Source of the DNA: an uncultured Apibacter sp.
GTDB taxonomy: Bacteria; Bacteroidota; Bacteroidia; Flavobacteriales; Weeksellaceae
Direction: 5' to 3'
DNA length: 64,000 bases
NCBI GenBank assembly: GCA_945280365.1
Contig: CALYQD010000005.1
Location: 1 to 64,000 of the forward strand
Under the pieces are notes generated by a model. The model did not search any database. It was not told where the DNA came from and saw nothing but the letters and a program-made list of their open reading frames with translations. Both the position numbers and the translations under genes were made by a program. Positions 52,767 through 61,989 of this stretch are shown here, piece by piece (the first letter of the stretch is position 1; each line of letters starts with the position of its first letter).

Positions 52767-54236
52767 ATGAAAAGAATTCTTATAACCTTAGTATGTATTG
52801 CATCTACCTGGATGTATGCACAAATGAATAATACCTTATTGGATAATGACTTTTGGAAGAATAAACCTAATGTACAGATAGTTGAAGCGGAAATTAAAAA
52901 AGGTAATAGCCCAGTAGAATTTAATGATAATAAGTTCGATGCGGTTTCGGTTGCAATATTAAATGAAGCACCATTGGAAACTATTAAATATTTGATAAAG
53001 CAAAAGGGAAATGAAATAAATAAATTGACTCACGATAATAGAATTTATCTCCATTGGGCGGCGTTTAAGGGAAATACAGAATTAATTAAATATTTAATAG
53101 ATAAAAAAAGTGACATAAATATTGAAGATTCTCATGGATTAACTCCTCTAGTATTTGCTGCAAATGCGGGACAAACTAATATAGAAATATACCGACTTTT
53201 TTTTAACGCTGGTGTAAATCCTAAAACAAAATATAAAAACGGTACTAATATATTACTGTTAGCAATACCGTATGATTCCGATCTTCGGCTTACAGCTTTT
53301 TTACAGTCCAAGGGACTTTCTCTTTCCGATACGGATGATAAAGGCAATACTGTATTTGATTATGCAACCAAAAAAGGTAACGTTGATTTGTTGAAAAATC
53401 TAAAGGATAAGGGAGTAAAATATACAAATAATGCTTTATTTATGGCCGCTGAGGCAACACGTAGGACGGCAAATACCATTGAAGTTTTCCAATATCTGGT
53501 CGATGATTTAAAAATTAATCCACTAATTACTAATGAAGATCAACAAACTGTTCTTCATATTCTCGCTAATAAACCTGATCAGCAGCAGATTATTACCTAT
53601 TTTATAAACAAAAAAGTAGATACACAAAAAAAAGACAAAAATGGAAATACTGCTTTTATGATTAGTGCTTCTGGAAAAGATTCTAAAAATACAGAAGTAT
53701 TTTTACCTTTTGTTAAGAATATAAATGATACAAATAACAAAGGTGAAAGCGCATTAATGCTTGCGGTTAAATCAAGTACTCCTGAAATGATATCTTTACT
53801 TCTAAATAAAGGAGCCAATATCAATCAAAAAGATAATAAAGGAAATAATTTAGCGTATTATCTTGTTCAATCTTATCATCCAAGAAATAAAGATTTTGAT
53901 TCAAACTTAAATATGTTAAAGAATAAAGGGGTAAATTTCGGATTAAAACAAGAGGAAGGTAATACCATTTATCATTTAGCTATAATAAAAAACGATCTAA
54001 ATTTAATAAAAAAGCTTTCTGATCTTAATGTAGATGTGAATATAGCAAATAACGAAGGTATTACACCTTTGCAAAGGGCAGCTATGGTAGCCAAAGATGA
54101 TCAGATTCTAAAATATCTAGTATCTTTAGGTGCTAAAAAAAATGTAAAAACGGAATTCGGCGAAACAGCCTATGATTTAGCAAAAGAAAATAAAATTTTA
54201 ACTCAAAATAATATATCTGTAGATTTTTTAAAATAA
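52767..54236 (+). CDS. Exported ankyrin-repeat protein
   Basis: Signal peptide MKRILITLVCIASTWMYAQ; multiple ankyrin units (LHWAAFKGNTELIKYLIDKKSDINIEDSHGLTPL; LMLAVKSSTPEMISLLLNKGANINQKDNKGN). Confidence 0.92.
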   Translation: MKRILITLVCIASTWMYAQMNNTLLDNDFWKNKPNVQIVEAEIKKGNSPVEFNDNKFDAVSVAILNEAPLETIKYLIKQKGNEINKLTHDNRIYLHWAAFKGNTELIKYLIDKKSDINIEDSHGLTPLVFAANAGQTNIEIYRLFFNAGVNPKTKYKNGTNILLLAIPYDSDLRLTAFLQSKGLSLSDTDDKGNTVFDYATKKGNVDLLKNLKDKGVKYTNNALFMAAEATRRTANTIEVFQYLVDDLKINPLITNEDQQTVLHILANKPDQQQIITYFINKKVDTQKKDKNGNTAFMISASGKDSKNTEVFLPFVKNINDTNNKGESALMLAVKSSTPEMISLLLNKGANINQKDNKGNNLAYYLVQSYHPRNKDFDSNLNMLKNKGVNFGLKQEEGNTIYHLAIIKNDLNLIKKLSDLNVDVNIANNEGITPLQRAAMVAKDDQILKYLVSLGAKKNVKTEFGETAYDLAKENKILTQNNISVDFLK

Positions 54237-54242
54237 ACTCGT

Positions 54243-54725
54243 ATGAAAATACATATAAAATTACTAGTATACAGTTTCCTTCTTATGTTACTACCTATAA
54301 TGGGTTACTCTCAAGCACATAAATATAAATGCTTACTTCAAATGAACAACTATATAGGAGAAGGAGCATATATTGTGGTATCCTTGATTTCTCCTAAAGG
54401 GCAGTATGAAAAAACATTATATATAATGGGAGAAGATCAAAGATGGTACAATACATTAAAAGAGTGGCATAAATTCTATTCAAAAAAGAAAAGTGTTGAT
54501 GCTAAAACAGGAGCATCGGTAGCTGGAGGAGATAGAAGCACAACAACTCTAGAAATAGAAGATTCCAAAATCGATAAAGGATATAAACTTAGATTTGAAA
54601 CAGCTGTGGAAGATCAAGATTATTATGTGAAAGATTTGGAAATTCCCCTAACTACACAAACACTTTCGGGAAAAAATTCAGGGACCGGATATATTAATTA
54701 TGTGAGATTTAGTAAGATTCAATAA
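54243..54725 (+). CDS. DUF2271-like periplasmic protein with candidate flavinylation motif
   Basis: Signal peptide; DAKTGASVAGGDRSTT (54498-54518 encodes DAKTGAS); neighbours PepSY reductase and ApbE. Confidence 0.75.
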   Translation: MKIHIKLLVYSFLLMLLPIMGYSQAHKYKCLLQMNNYIGEGAYIVVSLISPKGQYEKTLYIMGEDQRWYNTLKEWHKFYSKKKSVDAKTGASVAGGDRSTTTLEIEDSKIDKGYKLRFETAVEDQDYYVKDLEIPLTTQTLSGKNSGTGYINYVRFSKIQ

Positions 54726-54729
54726 TTCA

Positions 54730-56928
54730 ATGACTCTTTCTATTTGGAGATATGCTCATTTAATTTTAGCATTAGTATCTTTTGTGTTTTTAAGTATGGC
54801 TTCCATAACGGGATCCATACTTGCTATTAATGCAATAAAAGAAAAATCTTCCTCTTATAGTATTCATGGATTAAATCATGTAAGCTTAGCCCAAACAATA
54901 TCTTCATTACAAACAAAAGTTCAAGAAATTTCTGAATTGGAGGTTTCTGAAAACTCTTATGTAAAATTAAGGGGTATTGATAAATCTGGAGATGACGTAG
55001 AGGTATATATCAACCCTAAAACTGGGGAAATGCTTGGAAAACCTAAAGATAAGAGCCAATTTATTCTTTGGATAACTTCCTTGCATAGATCCTTGTTTTT
55101 ACATGAAACCGGGCGAATACTAGTGGGTATCAATGCATTTTTACTTTTCTTAATAGTTAGTTCAGGAAGCATACTTATTATTAGAAGACAAAAAAATATC
55201 AAAAATTTCTTTTCAAAAATTAAAAAAGCTACTTTTTCCCAGTATTATCACACTCTATTTGGGCGATTGATGCTTATACCCATACTCATTATTTCTATAA
55301 CCGGAAGTTATCTGTCATTGGATAGATTTAATTTTTTTTCTAAAAAAGAATATAATACTATTCTTAATCTGCCGAAATTAAGTGATGAAAGTACACATAT
55401 CGCTTATAAAGACATCCCTTTATTTTCAACTATCAAGCTTTCAGAAATAAGAAAAGTGGAATTTCCTTTTTCTGACGATCCGGATGAATATTTCATTATA
55501 AAGTTGAAAGATAGAGAAATAACTGTTGATCAATTTATGGGATCGATTGTTTCACAAAAAGATTTTCCATTATCACAAAAGTTAATAAACGTAAGTTTAG
55601 ATCTTCATACCGGAAGAACTAATATAATTTGGGCGACATTCTTATTGGTTTCTTCTTTATTTATTTTATTTTTTATAGGTTCAGGTTTCACAATAACTTT
55701 GAAAAGAAGTAAATCTAAGTTGAAAAATAAATATAAAGCTTCAGAAAGTAAAATTATTATTTTGGTTGGGTCTGAAAATGGAAGCACATTTAGCTATGCA
55801 AATGCAATACATCAACAATTATTGTCGCAAAATTATACTTCTCATCTAACAGAGCTTAATAAATATCAGCTATTTCAAAATGCTGAATATCTACTTATAT
55901 TAACCTCAACGTATGGATTAGGAGATGCTCCCTCCAATGCGCAAAAATTTGAATCTCTTTTAAACGCATATCCGCAAAATCGAGCAATAAAATTTAGCGT
56001 AATAGGATTTGGTTCCAAATCTTATAAAGACTTTTGTTTGTATGCAAAAAATGTAAATGAAAAAATAAAAGTACAGTCATGGAGTCAACAGTTGATTGAA
56101 ATGCATACAGTTAATGATCAATCTTCTGATGATTTTGTAAAGTGGATAAAGGAATGGAATAATAAAACAAAGTTAAAATTATATGCAGACACTCACTATT
56201 ATAGTCAACGCCCTAAGAACATAAAAAAGATGAAAGTAGAAGAGGTCTATATACCTAAAGATACTAATGACACTTTTATTGTTAAATTAAATCCTGGAAA
56301 AAGGAAATATAATTCAGGTGATATTTTAGCTGTATATCCCTGTAAAGATAAAAGAGAGAGGTATTATTCCATAGCCAAAATTGATAATGAGATACAATTA
56401 TCAATAAAATATTATCCATCCGGGTTAGCTTCAGAGTACCTAATTAATAGTATAAGTGGAGATTTTATTTATGGAAGAATAATAAACAATATTCCATTTC
56501 ATTTTCCCATAAAAGCAACTCAGGTAGTTATGATAGCAAATGGAACAGGAATAGGACCGTTTTTAGGAATGATTTCCCAAAATGTTAAAAAAAGGAAAAT
56601 TTATCTTTATGGAGGTTTCAGACAGGAAACGGAGATAGTCCTAAGATATAAAGATTTTTTGGAAGAGCAAATAAACAAAAATAAGCTAGAAAAATATAGC
56701 TTATCTTTTTCATCAAATTCTGAAAACAAATACGTTATGGATTTATTGCGAAAAGATTATGATTTTTTGGTTAATTTGCTTGAAAATAACGGAGCTATCA
56801 TGATTTGTGGATCATTACAAATGCAAGTAAGCGTGGAAGAAGTTTTAGACGATATACTTTTTAAAAGAACCAATAAAAAATGTTCCGATTATAAAAAAAA
56901 TGGACAGATTTTAACAGATTGTTATTAA
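54730..56928 (+). CDS. PepSY-TM/flavodoxin/ferredoxin-NADP reductase-like membrane flavoreductase
   Basis: N-terminal PepSY-type TM with conserved His; flavodoxin segment IIILVGSENGSTFSYANAIHQQLL...TSTYGLGDAP; FNR segment ANGTGIGPFLGMISQ...AIMICGSLQMQVSVEEVL. Confidence 0.9.
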   Translation: MTLSIWRYAHLILALVSFVFLSMASITGSILAINAIKEKSSSYSIHGLNHVSLAQTISSLQTKVQEISELEVSENSYVKLRGIDKSGDDVEVYINPKTGEMLGKPKDKSQFILWITSLHRSLFLHETGRILVGINAFLLFLIVSSGSILIIRRQKNIKNFFSKIKKATFSQYYHTLFGRLMLIPILIISITGSYLSLDRFNFFSKKEYNTILNLPKLSDESTHIAYKDIPLFSTIKLSEIRKVEFPFSDDPDEYFIIKLKDREITVDQFMGSIVSQKDFPLSQKLINVSLDLHTGRTNIIWATFLLVSSLFILFFIGSGFTITLKRSKSKLKNKYKASESKIIILVGSENGSTFSYANAIHQQLLSQNYTSHLTELNKYQLFQNAEYLLILTSTYGLGDAPSNAQKFESLLNAYPQNRAIKFSVIGFGSKSYKDFCLYAKNVNEKIKVQSWSQQLIEMHTVNDQSSDDFVKWIKEWNNKTKLKLYADTHYYSQRPKNIKKMKVEEVYIPKDTNDTFIVKLNPGKRKYNSGDILAVYPCKDKRERYYSIAKIDNEIQLSIKYYPSGLASEYLINSISGDFIYGRIINNIPFHFPIKATQVVMIANGTGIGPFLGMISQNVKKRKIYLYGGFRQETEIVLRYKDFLEEQINKNKLEKYSLSFSSNSENKYVMDLLRKDYDFLVNLLENNGAIMICGSLQMQVSVEEVLDDILFKRTNKKCSDYKKNGQILTDCY

Positions 56929-56938
56929 AATATGATGT

Positions 56939-57979
56939 ATGGTTGATATGAGTAAAAATTGGAAAATAATACTAATATTTTATATTTTAATTTTATCTAT
57001 AACAGAGGGTAAAACTCAAGTACAAAGACATCGTACAACAACTCTTATGGGGTGTCGTTTTGATTTTACAGTAATTGCGGAAGATTCATTACAGGCAGAA
57101 AAATACATTGATCAGGCCATAGATGAGGTTGTTCGTATTGATAATTTGATTTCCGATTGGAAATCGGAATCTCAAATATCAAAAGTAAATCAAAATGCAG
57201 GAATACGACCGGTTAAAGTCGATCGAGAAGTTTTAGAGCTAACACGAAGGGCTATATATATATCAGAAATTACCCATGGTGCTTTTGACATAAGTTTTGC
57301 GGCAATAGATAAGATCTGGAAATTTGATGGTTCCATGAAGCATGTACCTTCGCCGAGTCAAATAAAAAAATCAATAAAAAAAATAGGATATAAAAATATT
57401 ATCTTAGATACCATAAATTCGACCATTTTTTTAAAATTACCCGGCATGAAAATCGGATTCGGATCGATAGGTAAGGGGTATGCTGCCGATAAGGCTAAAG
57501 AAGTATTGGCATATAAAAAAGTTAAAGCAGGAATCATCAATGCTTCAGGAGATATAAGCGTATGGGGAAGCCGAATGAATAGAGAAAATTGGAAAATTGG
57601 AATTGTGAACCCTTTCATCCCTTCAGATATTATTGGAGCTTTTAGCCTTAAAGAAGAATGCGTCACTACTTCAGGATCATATGAAAAATTTGTAGAACTT
57701 GAAGGGAAAAGATATTCTCATATTATCGATCCCCGAACCGGATATCCGGTAAAAGGAATTTTGAGTGTTAGTGTTGTAGGACCTAAAACCGAAATGGCAA
57801 ACGGGTTCAGTACTTCTATTATGGTTTTAGGAACGCAAAAAGGCATAGAGCTGATCAATCATTTTCCAGATTATGGATGCCTTATTATTACAGATGAAGG
57901 AGAATTAATAAAATCGAAAAATTTTAATACAAAAATAGAATTATACGATTCGGAAATAAAGCCAACATCCAAATCTTAA
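56939..57979 (+). CDS. apbE: FAD:protein FMN transferase
   Basis: TTLMGCRFDFTVIA; ISDWKSESQISKVNQNAG; GSIGKGYAADKAKEVL; INASGDISVWG; SHIIDPRTGYPVKG. Confidence 0.94.
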   Translation: MVDMSKNWKIILIFYILILSITEGKTQVQRHRTTTLMGCRFDFTVIAEDSLQAEKYIDQAIDEVVRIDNLISDWKSESQISKVNQNAGIRPVKVDREVLELTRRAIYISEITHGAFDISFAAIDKIWKFDGSMKHVPSPSQIKKSIKKIGYKNIILDTINSTIFLKLPGMKIGFGSIGKGYAADKAKEVLAYKKVKAGIINASGDISVWGSRMNRENWKIGIVNPFIPSDIIGAFSLKEECVTTSGSYEKFVELEGKRYSHIIDPRTGYPVKGILSVSVVGPKTEMANGFSTSIMVLGTQKGIELINHFPDYGCLIITDEGELIKSKNFNTKIELYDSEIKPTSKS

Positions 57980-59112
57980 GTACAGACTAAACTTTGAAAC
58001 AAGTTTATCCATTTTTCCATAATTGTATCGGGTGAATAACGAAGTACATTTTGAGAGGCAGCTCTTCCTAAAAGTTTTCTAATTTTGTCATTTTCAATTA
58101 AATAAGAAATTTTTTCGACAAAAATTTCTTTATTATTGAAAGGAACTAACAATCCATCTATTCCATCACAAATGATTTCTTTTGGTCCGCTTTTACAGTT
58201 ATAAGAAATCGGGGGGACTCCATGAGACATGGTTTCAATCAATGTCAATGGAAAACCTTCATATTTGGAAGTCATTACGTAAATTGAACTTTCGAGTAAA
58301 ACTGAGCTTATATCTGAAATCGCTGGATAAATTTTAATACTGGAATCTAAATTTAGGCTCTTAATCTTTTTTTTAAGCTCCTTCTCTTTCTCTCCATTTC
58401 CATAAATTACTAATTTCCAATCAGGATATTTTTGCGCTATTATTTTCCATATATCAATAAGATGATCGAACTGTTTTTGTTGGTTCAATCTACCTAAACT
58501 AATCACTTTTTTATTAGTAAGAGAAGCATAGTTCTCCGGGATTAGGGTAAGTGGATTCTCGATAACTTCAAGATTGGTTAAATATTCACCCCATGATTTT
58601 TTATCTTCATGGGTTAAAACTACAAAACGATCAAAATGTTTAACAATATCATAATCTTTTTTACGATATAAATAAGTGATAATTCTACCCAGATAATATT
58701 TATCTAGTTTTGAATAATATTGTGCTCGTTTATATTTTGCAAAATGACGTTCTATAATTTTTTTACTTCCATCTTTGAGCTCATAAATATACTTTGAGTA
58801 TTTGCAAAATGTAGATATTGCTATATCCGGCTTAATTTCTTCAAAAAGTTTAGCAATAGTTTGGAGGAAAATTTTTTTATTTTTATTAAAATTAATATGT
58901 TTTATTATTCCATTTTCCTTTTCAAAATCCAAATTTAAATAATGAAATTTAATACGAGAATCAAAATGAAAGAAAGGTTTTTCAGAGGAGGGATATATTA
59001 CCACAATATGTACTTCATAGCCCTTATTAACAAGATAGTTTGATTTAAGAGAAATAACACGTTCTATGCCTCCGGAATTATGAATGTTACCAATACAATA
59101 TGCAATTTTCAT
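57976..59112 (-). CDS. Glycosyltransferase family 4
   Basis: ATG start MKIAYCIGNIHNSGGIERVISLKSNYLVNKGYEV; ISLGRLNQQKQFDHLIDIW; SKYEGFPLTLIETMSHGVPPISY. Confidence 0.9.
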   Translation of the reverse strand: MKIAYCIGNIHNSGGIERVISLKSNYLVNKGYEVHIVVIYPSSEKPFFHFDSRIKFHYLNLDFEKENGIIKHINFNKNKKIFLQTIAKLFEEIKPDIAISTFCKYSKYIYELKDGSKKIIERHFAKYKRAQYYSKLDKYYLGRIITYLYRKKDYDIVKHFDRFVVLTHEDKKSWGEYLTNLEVIENPLTLIPENYASLTNKKVISLGRLNQQKQFDHLIDIWKIIAQKYPDWKLVIYGNGEKEKELKKKIKSLNLDSSIKIYPAISDISSVLLESSIYVMTSKYEGFPLTLIETMSHGVPPISYNCKSGPKEIICDGIDGLLVPFNNKEIFVEKISYLIENDKIRKLLGRAASQNVLRYSPDTIMEKWINLFQSLVCT

Positions 59113-59464
59113 TAAAATTTCACTTGCTATTTTAAATATTTTAAATTGGATCAAATATATAAAATAATAATGTATAATTATATTTATAAATTATATAATA
59201 GGGATAAATATATAGTTGAGTGTTTTAATAAATATCACAGAAAATAATTATATACAAGCTTACCTAATATATTTTTTATAAGTTCACGAATACCTTTTAT
59301 TTGATACCAAAGTGCATAAATATTAATAATATTTTTATAAGTAAATGTCAGGAAGTTTCGGCATTAAATTAAGATTATATACTAATTATTCATTCATGGA
59401 AAAATTTATATCTAAAGATATGATATCGTAAAATCGTATGAAATAAAAAAGATTTAAAATTAGC

Positions 59465-60322
59465 TTATTTAATCCCTTTTTTTGCAAAATATTCTAAAAA
59501 ATGGTCAGGATGGGCACCAGTTCGGTCGTTACAATCTAAAGAATCTATTCTCTTAATATCTTCATCACTTAAATGAAAGTCGAAAACATTAGCATTAGAA
59601 ATAATTCTATCCTTATTGGTACTTTTAGGAATGGTAACAACTCCTTTTTGCAAATCCCATCTTATAATAATTTGTGCGACGTTTTTATTATATTTTTTAG
59701 CTATTTCTAGAAGTAAAGGATCGTTGAATAAGGCACCCCGTTTTAATGGAGACCATGCTTCATACTGAATTTTATTTTTCTTACAAAAATCGAGTAGGTC
59801 TTGTTGAACTAGGCTAGGATGAAATTCCATTTGGTTAACCATGGGCATCGTCTGCCCTAAATCGATGATTTTCTGGATATGATGTTGTAAAGAATTACAT
59901 AATCCTATAGCACGTATTCTTCCAGCTTTATATAATTCTTCCATCGCTTTCCATGCCTCCAAATAATAATCAGGATGCGGCCAATGGATTAAATATAAAT
60001 CCAAATATTCAAGACCTAGTTTTTCCATGGATTCTTCGAAAGCTTTGAAAGTATCTTCGTATTTTTGTCGGCTAAACCATATTTTTGTGGTAACAAAAAT
60101 TTCCTCTCTAGGTATAGAAGCTGTTTTTATAGCTTTACCTACACCTTCTTCATTATAATAATAAGCGGCCGTATCAACATGTCGATATCCCGCATCTAAA
60201 GCATCATGAATAGCATTGATAACTTCCTGCCCTCCATCTGCTTTATATACGCCTAATCCCAAATAAGGCATTTTAACACCATTAGATAAAGTAGTAGTTC
60301 CAGAAATATCTGTAATATTCAT
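59465..60322 (-). CDS. Aldo/keto reductase
   Basis: GLGVYKADGGQEVINAIHDALDAGYRHVDTAAYYYNEEGVGKAI; LDLYLIHWPHPDYY; VNQMEFHPSLVQ. Confidence 0.95.
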   Translation of the reverse strand: MNITDISGTTTLSNGVKMPYLGLGVYKADGGQEVINAIHDALDAGYRHVDTAAYYYNEEGVGKAIKTASIPREEIFVTTKIWFSRQKYEDTFKAFEESMEKLGLEYLDLYLIHWPHPDYYLEAWKAMEELYKAGRIRAIGLCNSLQHHIQKIIDLGQTMPMVNQMEFHPSLVQQDLLDFCKKNKIQYEAWSPLKRGALFNDPLLLEIAKKYNKNVAQIIIRWDLQKGVVTIPKSTNKDRIISNANVFDFHLSDEDIKRIDSLDCNDRTGAHPDHFLEYFAKKGIK

Positions 60323-60735
60323 AATATTTTATTATAGAATTGAAAAACATTTAGGAATTATCCAACTTATTACTTTAATTTTTGATATATTTCATTAATT
60401 CACTAAAGCTCATTTCAACAGGCGGATATTCATCGTCTTTAAGTTAATACATTGTTAGATAAAAAACCATAAGTAATATAAAAAAATTTAACCTTATTTC
60501 ATTTCTTTTTTTACTTATTTTACTTAATTTGTTATTAGTAATATCTTGTTTTACTCTATTACCGTTAAATATTGATTCTTTTAAAGCAGCTAATGTATTT
60601 TTTTATTACTATAAAACTCCAAATTATATTTTCAAAATTAAATATAATTCAAATATACAATTAATTTTTTTATTTAAAAATATAATCAAAGCAATTATTT
60701 CGTATAATTTTGTTCATTATATTTTGTTGATATAG

Positions 60736-61887
60736 ATGAAAAAATCTACTATAGCTTTAGCCTTAGGTACCTTAGGATTAGGAATGTCAGAGTTTGGTAT
60801 GATGGGAATACTTCCGGATATAGCCCAAAATATGTCTATAAGTATTCCAAAAGCAGGATATTTTATTTCTGCTTATGCTATTGGCGTTGCAATAGGAGCG
60901 CCATTACTTGTTTTAATCGCCGGAAAGCTTCCTTTAAAAAGAATATTATTGTTTTTAATTCTCCTTTTCATAGTAGGAAATCTATTTTTTTCTTTATGTA
61001 CACATTATGAATTAAATTTGTTCTTTCGATTTATTTCAGGACTTCCTCATGGGGCTTATTTTGGTGTCGGATCCATTGTTGCCAGTAAACTTGCTCCTCC
61101 AGGGAAAGGAACCTCAGCAGTTTCCGGTATGATCTCAGGAATGACTATTGCTAATTTAATAGGAGTACCGTTAGGTACTTTTGTGAGTCATCATTTTTCG
61201 TGGAAAATTACCTATTTTTTAATTTCAATACTTGGAGTTTTAATTTTTCTATCAATTAGGAAATTTGTTCCAGAACTTAAGCCACTTCCTTATACGGGGT
61301 TTAAAAAACAATTTTATTTTTTGAAAAATATAAATCCTTGGCTTATCATATTGACTACTATTCTGGGAAATGGAGGAATTTTTTGTTGGTATAGTTATAT
61401 AAATCCGATTATGACTCAATCTGTAGGTTTTTCAGAAGAAGCAATGACAGGAGTGATGATGTTTGCCGGTTTAGGAATGGTAATTGGGAATATGGCAAGT
61501 GGAAAATTTTCTGACCAATATTCTCCCCAGAAAGTAGCTACTGCAACTCAGGGGCTGGCAATGGTAACCTTATTGTTATTTTTCTTTTTCGTAAATTCTC
61601 ATTTTATTTCTTTATCACTTATGTTTATATGCACCGGTTGTTTATTTGCTGTATCTGCTCCTCAACAGATTTTATTATTACATAATTCTAAAGGAGGAGA
61701 GATGCTAGGATCAGCTATGGCTCAAGTTTCTTTTAATATAGGAAATGCATTGGGTGCTTTTTTAGGAGGTATTCCCATAAGTCAACATTATCCCTATGAA
61801 TATAGTGCCTTACCCGGTGTAATATTAACAGGCATAGGATTTCTGATTTTTTTGTACTATACTAAGTTTAGATCACAAGTAGAATAA
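60736..61887 (+). CDS. MFS transporter (AraJ/drug-efflux-like)
   Basis: Twelve-TM-like; MSEFGMMGILPDIAQNMSISIPKAGYFISAYAIGVAIGAPLLV; RFISGLPHGAYFGVGSIVASKL. Confidence 0.92.
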   Translation: MKKSTIALALGTLGLGMSEFGMMGILPDIAQNMSISIPKAGYFISAYAIGVAIGAPLLVLIAGKLPLKRILLFLILLFIVGNLFFSLCTHYELNLFFRFISGLPHGAYFGVGSIVASKLAPPGKGTSAVSGMISGMTIANLIGVPLGTFVSHHFSWKITYFLISILGVLIFLSIRKFVPELKPLPYTGFKKQFYFLKNINPWLIILTTILGNGGIFCWYSYINPIMTQSVGFSEEAMTGVMMFAGLGMVIGNMASGKFSDQYSPQKVATATQGLAMVTLLLFFFFVNSHFISLSLMFICTGCLFAVSAPQQILLLHNSKGGEMLGSAMAQVSFNIGNALGAFLGGIPISQHYPYEYSALPGVILTGIGFLIFLYYTKFRSQVE

Positions 61888-61989
61888 AAAACATAAAAAT
61901 GAGGGTTAAATTTTATTCCAAAAAGTTGGTGAAAGGTAATAGTAAAAAATAAGAAAATATTTTATTTGCCTTTTATCTGCGAAATATTC

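Noticed and set aside
60529-60735. 68-aa ORF directly before the MFS gene
   Set aside because: Very AT-rich, low-complexity hydrophobic translation with no family resemblance; more likely leader/intergenic.
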